From Euptelea pleiosperma (taxonomy: Eukaryota > Streptophyta > Magnoliopsida > Ranunculales > Eupteleaceae): DNA of 64,000 nucleotides. The position numbers and the translations under genes are program-made. The stretch's first letter is position 1. Every line of letters begins with the position of its first letter. The notes beneath the pieces were generated by a model. The model worked only from the letters and a program-made list of their open reading frames with translations, ran no database searches and was not told the DNA's origin. This document shows positions 1 to 9,630 of the stretch, in pieces. The stretch lies in NCBI GenBank assembly GCA_035048495.1, contig CM068553.1, positions 9,293,259 through 9,357,258 on the forward strand, written 5' to 3'.

Positions 1-1649
1 CTACTCCGAATGCAACTTTGAATATTGAGTCCAATGTGGATTTCATAAAAAGATCCTGCCAGGGAATTTAACAGTTAGCCTTTTTTGTAAATAAACTGGG
101 GGGGTCTCCTTGTGAATTTGAATTACCCACTCACTTGAATATCCATGGATCGGTTGGAGGTCGCAGCCTCGGAAACTATTTGGGCGAGTTTGACCGCATT
201 TCTTCGGAAGACTACACTGCTAAAATCCCTCAAGACCTTGGTCGAAAATTCATGACTGGATACCTTTCTCTGATGGCGCCACTTATCGCCATCTACTGTA
301 AAGATCCCATCACCCAGGAGATCCTTCAAAATGCTGTAGTTATACCATCCCTGTGACAAGTTTTTAAGATCTTGTTGAGTCAATTCCCGATTCAACTCAA
401 CTGAGGCTCGCTTAGGAACGAAAATTTTCAGTTTTTGCAATACTCCCTTGATAAATCTTCTATATTAGTAAAACCTTCTTTTCATTTTTTTGGTCATGCC
501 CCTTGACTTTTGGTTCCGCAGTCAGATCACTGTGATTTTTTTATGGTCTGGATTTTTCGATGGGGCCCATATGGACCCCACGAATTGTGAGGGCACCCAA
601 ACTAAACATTCATCCAAAATATTTTTTTTTGGTAATCCATCCGACAATTATGTATACAAATAATAGATGTGATGCCCACGTTGCATACTCTTTGAGGACT
701 CTGACCGTATGAATTTTTTTCCAATCCCTATGTGGACCTACAAACCAAAAATCAGCCTGATTAGCGATTTCAAACATTTGGATCTTTGTACCTCAAATAA
801 TGGTCAAATTTTCTGGGTTAAAATCAACCCATTAAAATAACTCAAATCCAACGCTTAGAAATCACTAATCAGGCTGATTTTTTGTTTGTAGATCCACCTA
901 GGGATTGGCCAATCATCCATACGGTCAGAGTCACGTGGGCCCCTGAACCCTTGCATGAAGTTGCACGCGCTGATCTCGAGTCTAACTTGTGGAAGGCATT
1001 TTGTATTTTCTTAAATTAAGTAAATTGAAGCACAATTCGTGGGGTGCTTTCATCAGGCCTGTTGTACAGCTTTTAACCCAACACAAGCTGTACAGACAAA
1101 AAAGCCAAAATTTTGGCTTAACAGAACACAGTCAATGATGGTCAAAATAGTCAAAGGGGTAAGACGAAAAGAATGAAAACTCAGGGGGGTTTCACTAATA
1201 TAGAAGTTTTCAGGGGGGTATTAGAAAAAAAATACCCAAAAGAAACCAATATGAGATGATTTTTTTTCTGATTTTTCTGAATTTAACAGCTTCAAATCAT
1301 ACTGGTATATGTGAGAGAGGTTTGATGGTGGGATTACCTTCCCGTAGTTGACGAAATTTGTTTTGAGGATGTATTCAACATTTGCAGGGTCAGCGGTGTA
1401 AATCTCACTGCGGAAAGGGCCGAGCAACCTGTAGGTTTTATACTTGCGAGCGAGGTCAGTCATGTAATCGTGCAGCCTATTGAAGTTGAGAAGTTGGTTG
1501 AAGATTGTGCCGCCAATTGGGTGGTACTGCTTCTTCTCCTTCTCCTTCTCCTTCAACAATCTCCTTGCGAAGATCTTGACCATGTAGAGACTTAGCAGTA
1601 TAGCTAAAGCTGTGCCTGCGAAGGAGATGGGATAGCTGAGGAAATCCAT
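1..1649 (-). CDS. CYP704C-type cytochrome P450, gene 1 (3' part beyond window)
   Basis: Class II plant P450, probably an ER-bound fatty-acid omega-hydroxylase-like enzyme of the CYP704 family. Three exons are visible: 1338-1649 (ATG at 1649), 135-350, and 1-55 running off the left edge. All junctions are GT-AG and phase 0, at the same positions as in genes 2 and 3. Exon 1 encodes an N-terminal anchor, a basic Lys/Glu stretch (KEKEKEKK), the IGGTIFNQLLNFNRLHDY segment and ILKTNF..YGK. Exon 2 carries the GDGIFTVDGDKWRHQRK block typical of CYP704/CYP86-clade enzymes. Exon 3 starts DLFMKSTLDSIFKVAFG. The I-helix, ExxR and heme motifs lie outside the window, so intactness of the whole gene cannot be judged. 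Intron 1 (351-1337) is enlarged by nested foldback elements. Confidence 0.9.
438..1222. mobile_element. Foldback MITE-like element in intron 1 of P450 gene 1
   Basis: The arms at about 438-520 and 1,133-1,222 are imperfect inverted complements of each other: AATAC-CCC-TGA near the ends, then CTTCTATATTAGT and CCCCTTGACT further in. No clear target duplication was found, so the ends are approximate. A different foldback element sits inside it (671-942). A related CCCTTTGACTGTCA arm pair occurs at 18,853-19,122. Confidence 0.5.
671..942. mobile_element. Foldback MITE, family A copy 1
   Basis: Self-complementary repeat with arms that include ACTCTGACCGTAT on the left and ATACGGTCAGAGT on the right. 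An inner pair is AAAAATCAGCCTGATTAG against CTAATCAGGCTGATTTTTT. Related copies lie at 1,817-2,080 and inside 2,252-2,950, with a fragment near 9,040-9,130. The boundaries are approximate. Confidence 0.6.
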
Positions 1650-1816
1650 GGTGAAGGAAGAAGAGCAAAGGAGCTGCTCAAGTTTCACACGCGTCTTAAA
1701 AATTGCTATCCTGATCCATGTGCATTTAAGGGAGTTGGTGGCAGGAAATATATCAAAAAAAAAAAAAAAAACGAGTAAAACTTGCATGACTAGCGATCAG
1801 TGACCGTCGGTCATAA

Positions 1817-2080
1817 TATGAGCCACTTGTCACATTTTTGGGACATTGGACCTAAAAACCAAAAATCAACCTGATTAGTGATTTTAATGCATTGGATTGG
1901 AGTCATTTTCATGGGTTGATTATAACCGTGGGAATTTGAGCTTATCTGGGTACAAGATCGAAAGGTTTGAAATCACTAATCAGAATGATTTTTAGTTTGT
2001 AGGTACTCTAGGGATTTTGGACAAACATCCATACGGATAGCGTCCTCTAAAACAAGTGCCACGTGGCTTATAAGCTGGGC
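1817..2080. mobile_element. Foldback MITE, family A copy 2
   Basis: Same organisation as the copy in the neighbouring P450 intron: GAGCCACTTGTCAC on the left against GTGCCACGTGGCTTA on the right, with inner arms ATCAACCTGATTAGTGATTT and AAATCACTAATCAGAATGAT. It lies about 170 bp upstream of P450 gene 1, in its likely 5' regulatory region. The stretch 1,650-1,816 holds only 5' flank. Confidence 0.55.
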
Positions 2081-2251
2081 GGTATGACCATCCGAATCAT
2101 AAGAAACCGGCCTGAAGTTTTCGTTTCTTTTCATGATTCCATACCAGTTTTGAGATGTTGGATATCAATGAGGTGGTCCATCAAATGAACGGTCTTGATT
2201 GATGCATGAGGGAGCAAACTGGGTTAGGCAGACTCCTACTAGATTTTATTA

Positions 2252-2950
2252 AGGGAAACTTTTTAAAAAGAAAAAAAAACTTTAATCTATTTACAAAAAC
2301 AAAAATAAAATTGTGAGAATTGCTAAAAGAGTATTTTTTCTTGGCAGAAATAAAAGGTGAAAAGATTGACTGAAAAAGCTGGAAAGGCTGACAAATGCCC
2401 TTTTAAATGGTGTTTTTCCCTGACAATCTCCCTTTAAAATGGCGTTTCCCATAGAGTAAAACTTTTGTCCCAATACAAGCCACGTGGCACACTCTTAGTG
2501 GATGTTGACCGTATGGATGTTTGATCAGTCCCTTCATGGACCTGCAGTCCAAAAATCAGCCCGATTAGTAATTTACAACCTTTGGATCTTTGCACTCATA
2601 TTCTTACAATTAAAATCAACCCATGAAAATAACTTCAATCCAACGCTTATAAACTACTAATCATGTTTCTTTTTTGGTGTGTAGGTCCACCTAGTGATTT
2701 GCCAAACATCCATACGGTCATTGTCCAATAAGAGTGTGTCATGTGGTTCGTATCGAGGCAAAAGTTTTACTCCTCTATGGGCAAACGCCCTGTTAAAGGG
2801 CGTCTGTCAGGTACAAACGCCCTGTCTTTACAGCTCTTTTCACCTTTTAAATCTGTAGGGAGAATTTCGTTACTTTTTTTGGGAATGTCGAAAATTTATT
2901 TTTGTTTTTGTAAATAGATTAAAGTTTGTTTTCTTTTTAGAAATTTTCCG
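2252..2950. mobile_element. 699-bp foldback element with 8-bp target duplication
   Basis: Almost the whole element is one large inverted repeat. The outer arms pair AAAAAGAAA..ACTTTAATCTATTTAC on the left with GTAAATAGATTAAAGT on the right, and the centre is a family-A foldback (roughly 2,454-2,770) with GAGTAAAACTTTTGTC ends. TTTTATTA flanks both sides (2,244-2,251 and 2,951-2,958), an 8-bp duplication of the size made by hAT-type transposases. No coding capacity is seen, so it must be non-autonomous. Confidence 0.7.
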
Positions 2951-3215
2951 TTTTATTAATTACAAAGATCAGGAGCATAGTTAGTAAATTCTCGAATTAT
3001 TTAAAACAAACTGCTAATTTTTGAACATGATTGAATTATTCGGGAATAATTCACGAACTTTTCCAAATTATTTCTGAAATATTCAATTTTGATGAAAAAT
3101 CATTTTATAAGAAGAAAAATTATAAATATTTTACTTTTTATTTTTATAATTATTTTTGCCAAATTTTATAAAGCATTTTTTATAAGGAGGATGAAAATTT
3201 ACAATTTTAATATTG

Positions 3216-3513
3216 GGAAAAATTTAGATGCAGAGGACTTTCGATGCAGAGGCCTCGCCTGACCCTACATAGCTCATTTTTAGCACTTTTTTAGTGTTGA
3301 TGCTAGCCGTTGGATTCAAGCATTTTTTTTTTTTTTGAGTACTTAATCCAATGGCTAGAAATGCTCAAACAAGCTGGTTTTTGGTATTTATATGCACCAA
3401 GGAGTGGGTTAAACATCCATGCGGTTAGTGGGCCCCAAAAAATGAACTATGTAGGGCCAGGAGAGCCCTCTACATCCACTGCATCCACAGACCTCTGCAC
3501 CTAAATTTTTTCC
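3216..3513. mobile_element. 298-bp MITE with 9-bp target duplication
   Basis: Terminal inverted repeats of about 21 bp: GGAAAAATTTAGATGCAGAG on the left, and the complement of the right end reads GGAAAAAATTTAGGTGCAGA. The direct repeats TTAATATTG (3,207-3,215 and 3,514-3,522) are a 9-bp duplication, as in Mutator-like elements. Nothing else is recognised in the flanking stretches 2,959-3,206 and 3,523-4,000. Confidence 0.75.
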
Positions 3514-4000
3514 TTAATATTGGACTTTACTTAATCAGATTAGTGGGCCATAAGCTGAAATGATTTGTCTGGTACAGATCAGCAATCACAAGCAAGTACC
3601 CTTTAGCTTTTAGAGAAATTAGGAAGAGCTGTTTTGCTGCCCAAGCCATTGGATGGTCCTTGAGATCTACACCAAACAAATCCCAATGACCTTCAATGGT
3701 TTTGAATCCTAGGGATCAATCTATGCTACGGTTTTTGGCCCTTAAATTGTAGTAGGGCGTGCCCTTTCTGTCTTGCATGCTTGCCCTTGTGTGAAAACCT
3801 GATAACTGACTGTTTGGCTATCTAAGGGCCTGTTTGGCATGCACAGGATTGCGAATTGTTGAAAAATAAACAATGGCATCGCCACTGTTTCGAAGTCGTC
3901 TCCACGAGATAATTAACATACAAATTTCAGTTAGAGTACATTCATTTTTGAGAAAATGGAGTTCAGGATGAGCAAACCGCCAATAATGTACACTATTATC

Positions 4001-6316
4001 TCAATTCGTCCTGTGTAACGCAAACAAATGAAGCCCTTGATCCATGTGAAGAGTAAACATGGTCCGATACGTAGCTTCCTTCCTCTCATCTCCAAGTTTG
4101 AATTTGAAAAAATTAAGTAGAATGGCAGCCAAGATCTTCATTTGCCTATAAGCAAATTCCTTCCCTAAGCATATCCGAGGACCGGCCTAGCCACCAAACA
4201 ACCAAAAGTTCCATAATCAATACATACATTATGGTAATTCTTACCTGATTTACGAATTTACAAATCTTAACAATTTGAAGTTTAAGTCGATCGACCACTA
4301 ATTTCACTCAAAATTGCTGAAACATCAAAATAAGATTAAGAACAGAATTATACATAAAATCAGTTTGCAATCAACTTGCATAGGAAACTATGTTCAATTT
4401 ACGATAGTTTTCGATGCTTTTAGCACCTTAATATATCTATTTATGGGTGAAAGATACCTGGAAAGCAGTGAATTTGAAAGAGCTTTCAGGTCGAAAAATT
4501 CCATTCTCGAGCCATCTTTCGGGTCGAAAATCCTCGGCATCCTCTCCCCAAATGAATGTCATTCTTCCCATGGCATAAGCCATATAACTTATTCCATCTC
4601 CTTTCTTTACTTTCAAACCATCAGGAAGAATATCATCCTCCTCTGAATTTTTCCCATCCTGCCATTAGAATCGAAAACGTAAACGAATTATGGTTACAAG
4701 AACTAAGACTAGTTGAAAAACTACAATTGTGGGCTTAAATCTGTTATCTATGCCCAATTCAGTTGAAGCTTTAGACTTTTTATGCCAAATATGAAAATTA
4801 AGGGATGAACATGGAATGCAAAACATTACCAAAGGAACTGCTGGATAGAGTCTGAGAGTCTCAGTTAAGGCTGCATGGAGATACTGCATCTTGTCGAGTA
4901 CTTCTTCGGTAATCCTCTCGGTGAATTCATCGATTGACATGTTATTTTCCACTTTAGTTGCTTCCCTCACTTCGAGCGCGACCTTTTCTTGAATGAATGG
5001 ATACTTGCAGAGCATGTAAAAGAACCAAGTGAGCGTGTTTGCAGATGAGTCCTTGCCTGCTATGATGAAATTGAGAATTATGTCTCTCAAGTACTGATCA
5101 GTCATGTTTTCTGGATCCTTTTCACTCTCAATCAGAAATCTTGACAATATATCTTCTTTTCCATTCTATACATGGAGAAAATAAATATATAAATGAAAAT
5201 GCACCCATCATTCAGACGACAAAACACGTCGTTTTTTAGTAAATAGAAGATGATTTTCTTACATCACCCTTTTCATCACTCTTCATTTGCTCCCTCTTGT
5301 AGTTGATTATTTGGAACACAAAATCATCCATCACTTTGATGTTTCTCTTGAGAGAAGCTTCTATCCCAATGTTTAGAAACCTTTTAATTTTCCAAAATGG
5401 ATCAACAAATCGCCAGTATACAATAACGTTAGAGTCGTCGAAGGCCTTAGTGAATTGATTTCCGAACTCATCCGATCCGGATAGACTGTTGAGCTCAATC
5501 CCAAATCCCACCTTAAATATTGAATCTAAGGTTGATTTCATCAACATATCCTGCAAAGGGATAAAAGACCTTTTAAATAAACCAAGTAGATCAAAAGACA
5601 TATAGCCCATGAAAATCTTTCTTTTGTACTCCCACTGAAAACCTGCAAATCAACCATCCTGTTCGACGTTGCCGCTTGTGAAACCTTTGCAACTAATTTA
5701 GCAGCATTAGCTCGAAACACTGCACTACTGAAATCCCTCAGAACTTTGGTAGAGAATTCGTAGCTCGCTAGTTTTCGTTGGTGGCGCCATTTATCTCCAT
5801 CCACTGCGAAGATCCCGTCACCAAAGAGATCTTTCATTATGCAATAATTATACTGCCCCTGCAATAAGATTCAACTCATGGTTATACTAATTTCCATCTT
5901 CACTCCTACATGACAACTAGTTGTCTGTATAATTAAAAAACTACATCCAATCATTAAAGTAGATCAGAACGAGTTCATATTTTCGTTATTACCTTGCCGT
6001 AATTGGAGAAGTTGGTTTTGAGGATGTGTTCTACATTGATAGGATCAGCAGTGTAGATTTCGCTCTGTGCAGGCATGATCAGACGGTAAGTCCGATACTT
6101 ATGAGCGATATCTGTTTGGTAATCAAATAGCCTATTGAAGTTTATGAGCTGATTGAATATGGTTCCGGCAATAGGAGGTTGTTGCTCTGCTGTCATCAAT
6201 TCCTTCACGTAGAAGAGTATGAATGCAACTACAAAGAGTGTCACAAGGACAAATATTGTGACAAAGCCTACCATGAGAAGAGTGATCACTGTGGAGGCTA
6301 AGAACAGAGGACCCAT
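4001..6316 (-). CDS. CYP704C-type cytochrome P450, gene 2 (intact, six exons)
   Basis: ER-anchored P450 monooxygenase, probably acting on fatty-acid-type substrates (family inference). Exons: 5993-6316, 5643-5858, 5263-5550, 4830-5165, 4458-4658 and 4001-4186, all phase 0 with GT-AG junctions, giving 516 aa, the usual CYP704 length. The start is the ATG at 6316; the in-frame codon at 6334 is GTG. A hydrophobic anchor fills residues 1-40. The I-helix carries AGKDSSANT, the ExxR motif reads ETLR, the PERF-type motif is FRPERW, and the heme loop FQAGPRICLG is formed across the last intron and keeps its Cys. No stops or frameshifts were found. It is near-identical to gene 3 at 9,631-11,935, from which it was separated by tandem duplication. 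Upstream lie a TATA box and a tandem promoter-leader array. Confidence 0.95.
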
Positions 6317-6354
6317 TGCACAGAGTTTAGTCACAAGGATTTGAGGACAGCTAC

Positions 6355-7440
6355 AAAATGAGAATCACCGATGTTTCTTAATCAGGAACAATGGAGATTA
6401 TATAGTTAGTGCCCATAATGCATCTTCACGAATCTAAGCAAATTGGCACCATAGAAAATCAAGAATAATGAGAGGAAACCCCCCGCGGGAAGAGAGATCA
6501 CACAACAGAAGCTAAAAAGTGAGCACCCATTGAACTGAATTATGCTACGAGAATCCAATGATAGATGTAAAATGAGAATCACCGACGATTTATATTCAAG
6601 GAGAAAGGTAGATTATATTAGTACTGGCCGTAATGCCCTTCATGCATCTTCATTAATCTAAGAAACTGGTACCATAGAAAATCAAGGATACTGAAAGGAA
6701 ACCCGCCACGAGAAGAGAGATCACACAACAAAAACTAAGAAGTGAGAACCCATTGAACTGAATTATTACGAGGATTCGATAACAGATGTAAAATGAGAAT
6801 CGCCGATGATTTATATTCAAGGGGAAATGTAGATTCTATTAGTACTGCCCCTAATGCATCTTCATTAATCTAACTAAATTGACACCGTATAAAATCAAGT
6901 ATACTGAAAGGAAATCCGCCACAAAAAGAGAGATCATACGACAGAAGCTAAGAAGTGATCACCCATCGAACTGAATTATGCTATGAGGATCCGTAGACAG
7001 ATATAAAATGAGAATCGCCGATGATTTGTATTCAAAGAGAAAGGTAGATTTACTAGTACCTCCCCTAATGCATCTTCATTAATCCAAGTTAATTAGAACC
7101 TTAGAAAATCTTGGATACTGAAAGGAAACCCGCCACGAAAAGAGAGATCACACGACAGAAGCTAAGAAGTGAGCACCCATTAAACTGAATTACGCTACGA
7201 GAATGTGATGACAGATGTAAAATGAGAATCACCGATGATTTATATTCAAGGAGAGAGGTAGATTACATTAGTACTACCCATGATGCATCTTCATTAATCT
7301 AAGTAAATTGGCACCTTAGAAAATCAAGGATACTGGAAGAAAACCCGCCACAAGATGAGAGATCACACGACGGAAGCCAAGACGTGAGCACCCATTGCAC
7401 TGAATGACATTACGAGGATCCGAAAATGAGAATCACCGAT
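6355..7440 (-). repeat. ~215-bp tandem array of promoter + leader + first codons of the P450 gene
   Basis: AAAATGAGAATCxCCG recurs at about 6,355, 6,569, 6,790, 7,005, 7,219 and 7,423, giving periods of 214, 221, 215, 214 and 204 bp. Each unit aligns with the 5' end of P450 gene 2. Read on the coding strand it has a TATA-like AATATAATC, the leader, then ATGGG followed by a decayed copy of the first ~20 codons: ATGGGTGCTCACTTCTTAGC against ATGGGTCCTCTGTTCTTAGC in the gene. The ATG is kept in every full unit, but the reading frame soon meets a stop. The array therefore looks like an amplified gene start, not an unrelated satellite. Confidence 0.85.
6396..6405 (-). promoter_or_regulatory. TATA box of P450 gene 2
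   Basis: On the coding strand this reads CTATATAATC, about 80 bp upstream of the ATG at 6316. With a usual TATA-to-start distance of ~30 bp, the transcript would begin near 6,370 with a short leader of about 50 nt. The equivalent box for gene 3 is at 12,011-12,020. Most downstream repeat units keep a similar AATATAATC. Confidence 0.6.
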
Positions 7441-9376
7441 GATTTAATTGTAGATTATATTAGTTAATTAGTGTCATTTAGCAATTTCGATAAATCTTTG
7501 TAGATGGGATCTTTAATTGAAAATTTTATCCTTGGCATTGACTTTAAAGGTTGCTTTCAACTTCCCATCGATCATAACTTCAACTAATGTTGTTATTGAA
7601 GGAGCCATTACATTAATCTGTCTTGGCATGCCTTCAGTCCTCTTCAAATGTTTTTATTTTTATTTTTTATTTTTATAGGCGGTCAGAATCTTCTTTTTAC
7701 TACATTGTTTATGGTGTGGATGATGATGATGTCTTAATCAGGGTTTTAAATGGTTCATTATAACGTTACGATGGACCCTTGATGTTACCGTTATAAGGGT
7801 CCCTTAACGTTTCAGTTATGTCCGGTATAACGGGTCACATCTGAGTCAAAAAAAAGTTAAAACTATCGCTATTTTTTAAAAATAACCTCGGTAAAATAAT
7901 GGATAACGGATGTTATTTCTGTTATAACGCTAAGCCTTTTTACCATTTTGGGCATTATTTTGTAAATATCGTGGGGCGTTACACGGTTACAACATTTTCT
8001 AAACCTTGGTCTTAATCAAGGTTTAAAGGAGGCCATTTTAACGGTATAACGGACTGGGAGGCGTTACCGTTAAAACTGTTAACAGATTGTAATGACCAGG
8101 GGCAAAATGGAAAAATGGAATTAACGGATTCTAACGATTTTAACTGAATTTAACTGAAAAAATGGCGTTGAAATTCAAATTTTGAAAATTTCAAGAATGA
8201 AAAAGGGAAAAAAATGGCCATTTTTTCCACAGAATTTTCCAGATTTTAACAGCTGTTAAAACTATTTTAACGACCGTTAAAACGAAGAGAAGAAAATGGC
8301 ATTTTTTTTCCAAGTGTAAAAATGGTTTTTAACGTAACGGGCTTGGAGCGTTACCGTTTTAACGGCCATTTAAAGGGTGTTTTTTTAAACCATGGTCGTA
8401 ATCATTCATTGGCTCACCATCATAATTGTTTACCCTTTAAAGGGCATTTCAGTTATGTCCGTTATAACGGATTTGGACCTCCCCCGTTACGTTATGAACT
8501 GTTAAACGCCCAGAAAATAACAGCCTGTTATAACGAAAATAACATCCATTTTTTTCTGTTATAACAAAATTAACGGCGGTTATTTTCTGAAAAAAGTGTG
8601 AAAAAATGGACGTTTTTGCCATTTTTTCCGTTATTTTCTATTTTTGAAATTCAAATTGTACCATATTTTCTGTTATTCCCGTTATTTTTCATTTTTTCTG
8701 TTATTTTCCGTTTTTGCCCGAGTGTTTTTTTTTTTTTTCGTTATGAAAGAAAAATCGGTAAAGCCCCAGTCCGTTATACCGTTATATAACGGCCCCCTTT
8801 AAACCTTGGTTTTAATAACAATACCTAAATCACAACCATCCATTTGTTTGGATCTGATGCATGTTAATTCAGAGCAAAAACTTCCACTAGCTGGAGTTCT
8901 TCTATACATGTGTGGCGACTGTAGACTGTTGGGATGCACGAATCTCTATGAAAGTCATTTATCCAAAATCAACTTGATCTTGCGGTTATGATCATCTAAA
9001 TATCTGATCTGCCACATTATTTTCAGTGTTAAACATTATTGGCCAAACATTCATACGGTCAGCGTTCACTAAGAGTGTGCCACGCAGCTCGTATTGTGAC
9101 AGAAGATTTACTGTCAATGGACAAACGCCTTTTTTTTTTTTTTTTTTGATAACGCAGGTATGCCACACACATTGGCGATGGGACTAGTCCTACAGTTGTG
9201 CACGCTTACCCAAGCCTTTCTGTACACAACACGGTTTACTCTTTACAGGTAAAAGGGGGTTAACCCATAAACATCAATAATTGACAATGGGAATAGATTG
9301 AACGGACCAAAATCAAACACAATGGCATCAATCGATCTACATTGATTGGTCGATCAACGGCAATAATCCTTATTCT
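7441..9376. other. Intergenic segment, left copy of the tandem duplication
   Basis: No gene seen. Stretches 7,441-7,740 and 8,812-9,022 match 13,260-13,590 and 14,240-14,455 in the right copy, which shows they belong to the duplicated unit. The two copies differ by insertions: the TAACG-rich block is longer here, and the MITE at 13,859-14,009 is present only on the right. Around 9,040-9,130 is a fragment of foldback family A (CATACGGTCAGCG, GTGACAGAAG). A (T)n run follows at about 9,130. Confidence 0.75.
7741..8812. repeat. TAACG/CGTTA-rich composite of foldback units
   Basis: The block is saturated with TAACG, CGTTA, GTTATAACG and related words on both strands. It seems to be built from about three units whose ends resemble an inverted CAAGGTTTAAA: near 7,738-8,010 (…CTAAACCTTGG), 8,012-8,401 (AAGGTTTAAAGG … AAACCATGG) and up to 8,812 (TTTAAACCTTGG). 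The right-hand duplicate keeps only a short version (about 13,600-13,860), so the block grew or shrank after the duplication. Open frames inside are low-complexity and unlikely to be coding. Confidence 0.55.
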
Positions 9377-9577
9377 CATATCGGAATTTATCGAGCCCGA
9401 CCTGGAAACTGCACTAAGATGGAGGCCTCCATCAATGTGAAGTGTGAACATGGTTCTGTATGTTACTTGTTTCATTTCGTCTGCTAATTTAAATCGAAAG
9501 AAGCGAAGACGATCCATCGCGACTATCTTCATCTGCCAATAAGCGAAGTCCTTCCCTAAACGTATTCGAGGGCCCGC
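9377..9577 (-). pseudogene. Isolated P450 last-exon fossil (exon 6 of a gene-4-like copy)
   Basis: This stretch matches the final exon of P450 gene 4 (15,247-15,450), including the preceding CAG acceptor and the end of the intron, but no other exons accompany it. Two lesions make it non-functional. The heme-binding Cys in AGPRICLG is Arg here (AGPRIRLG), and the gene-4 stop codon TGA is replaced by AGA, so the frame reads on to about 9,260. It sits directly downstream of P450 gene 3 and is best read as debris of the unequal crossover that duplicated the region. Confidence 0.85.
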
Positions 9578-9630
9578 CTGCAAATCAAGAATCAAATTGA
9601 AATGATAGGGTACATTCATTTTCTATAGTC

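Noticed and set aside
6316..6334. An upstream in-frame start for P450 gene 2 (and 11,935-11,953 for gene 3)
   Set aside because: The codon at 6,332-6,334 is GTG, not ATG. The ATG at 6,316 matches the family N-terminus and the ATG kept in the upstream repeat units.
6355..7440. CRISPR-like or centromeric satellite array
   Set aside because: Units of ~215 bp have no short-repeat/spacer structure and align to the adjacent gene start; the genome is a plant.
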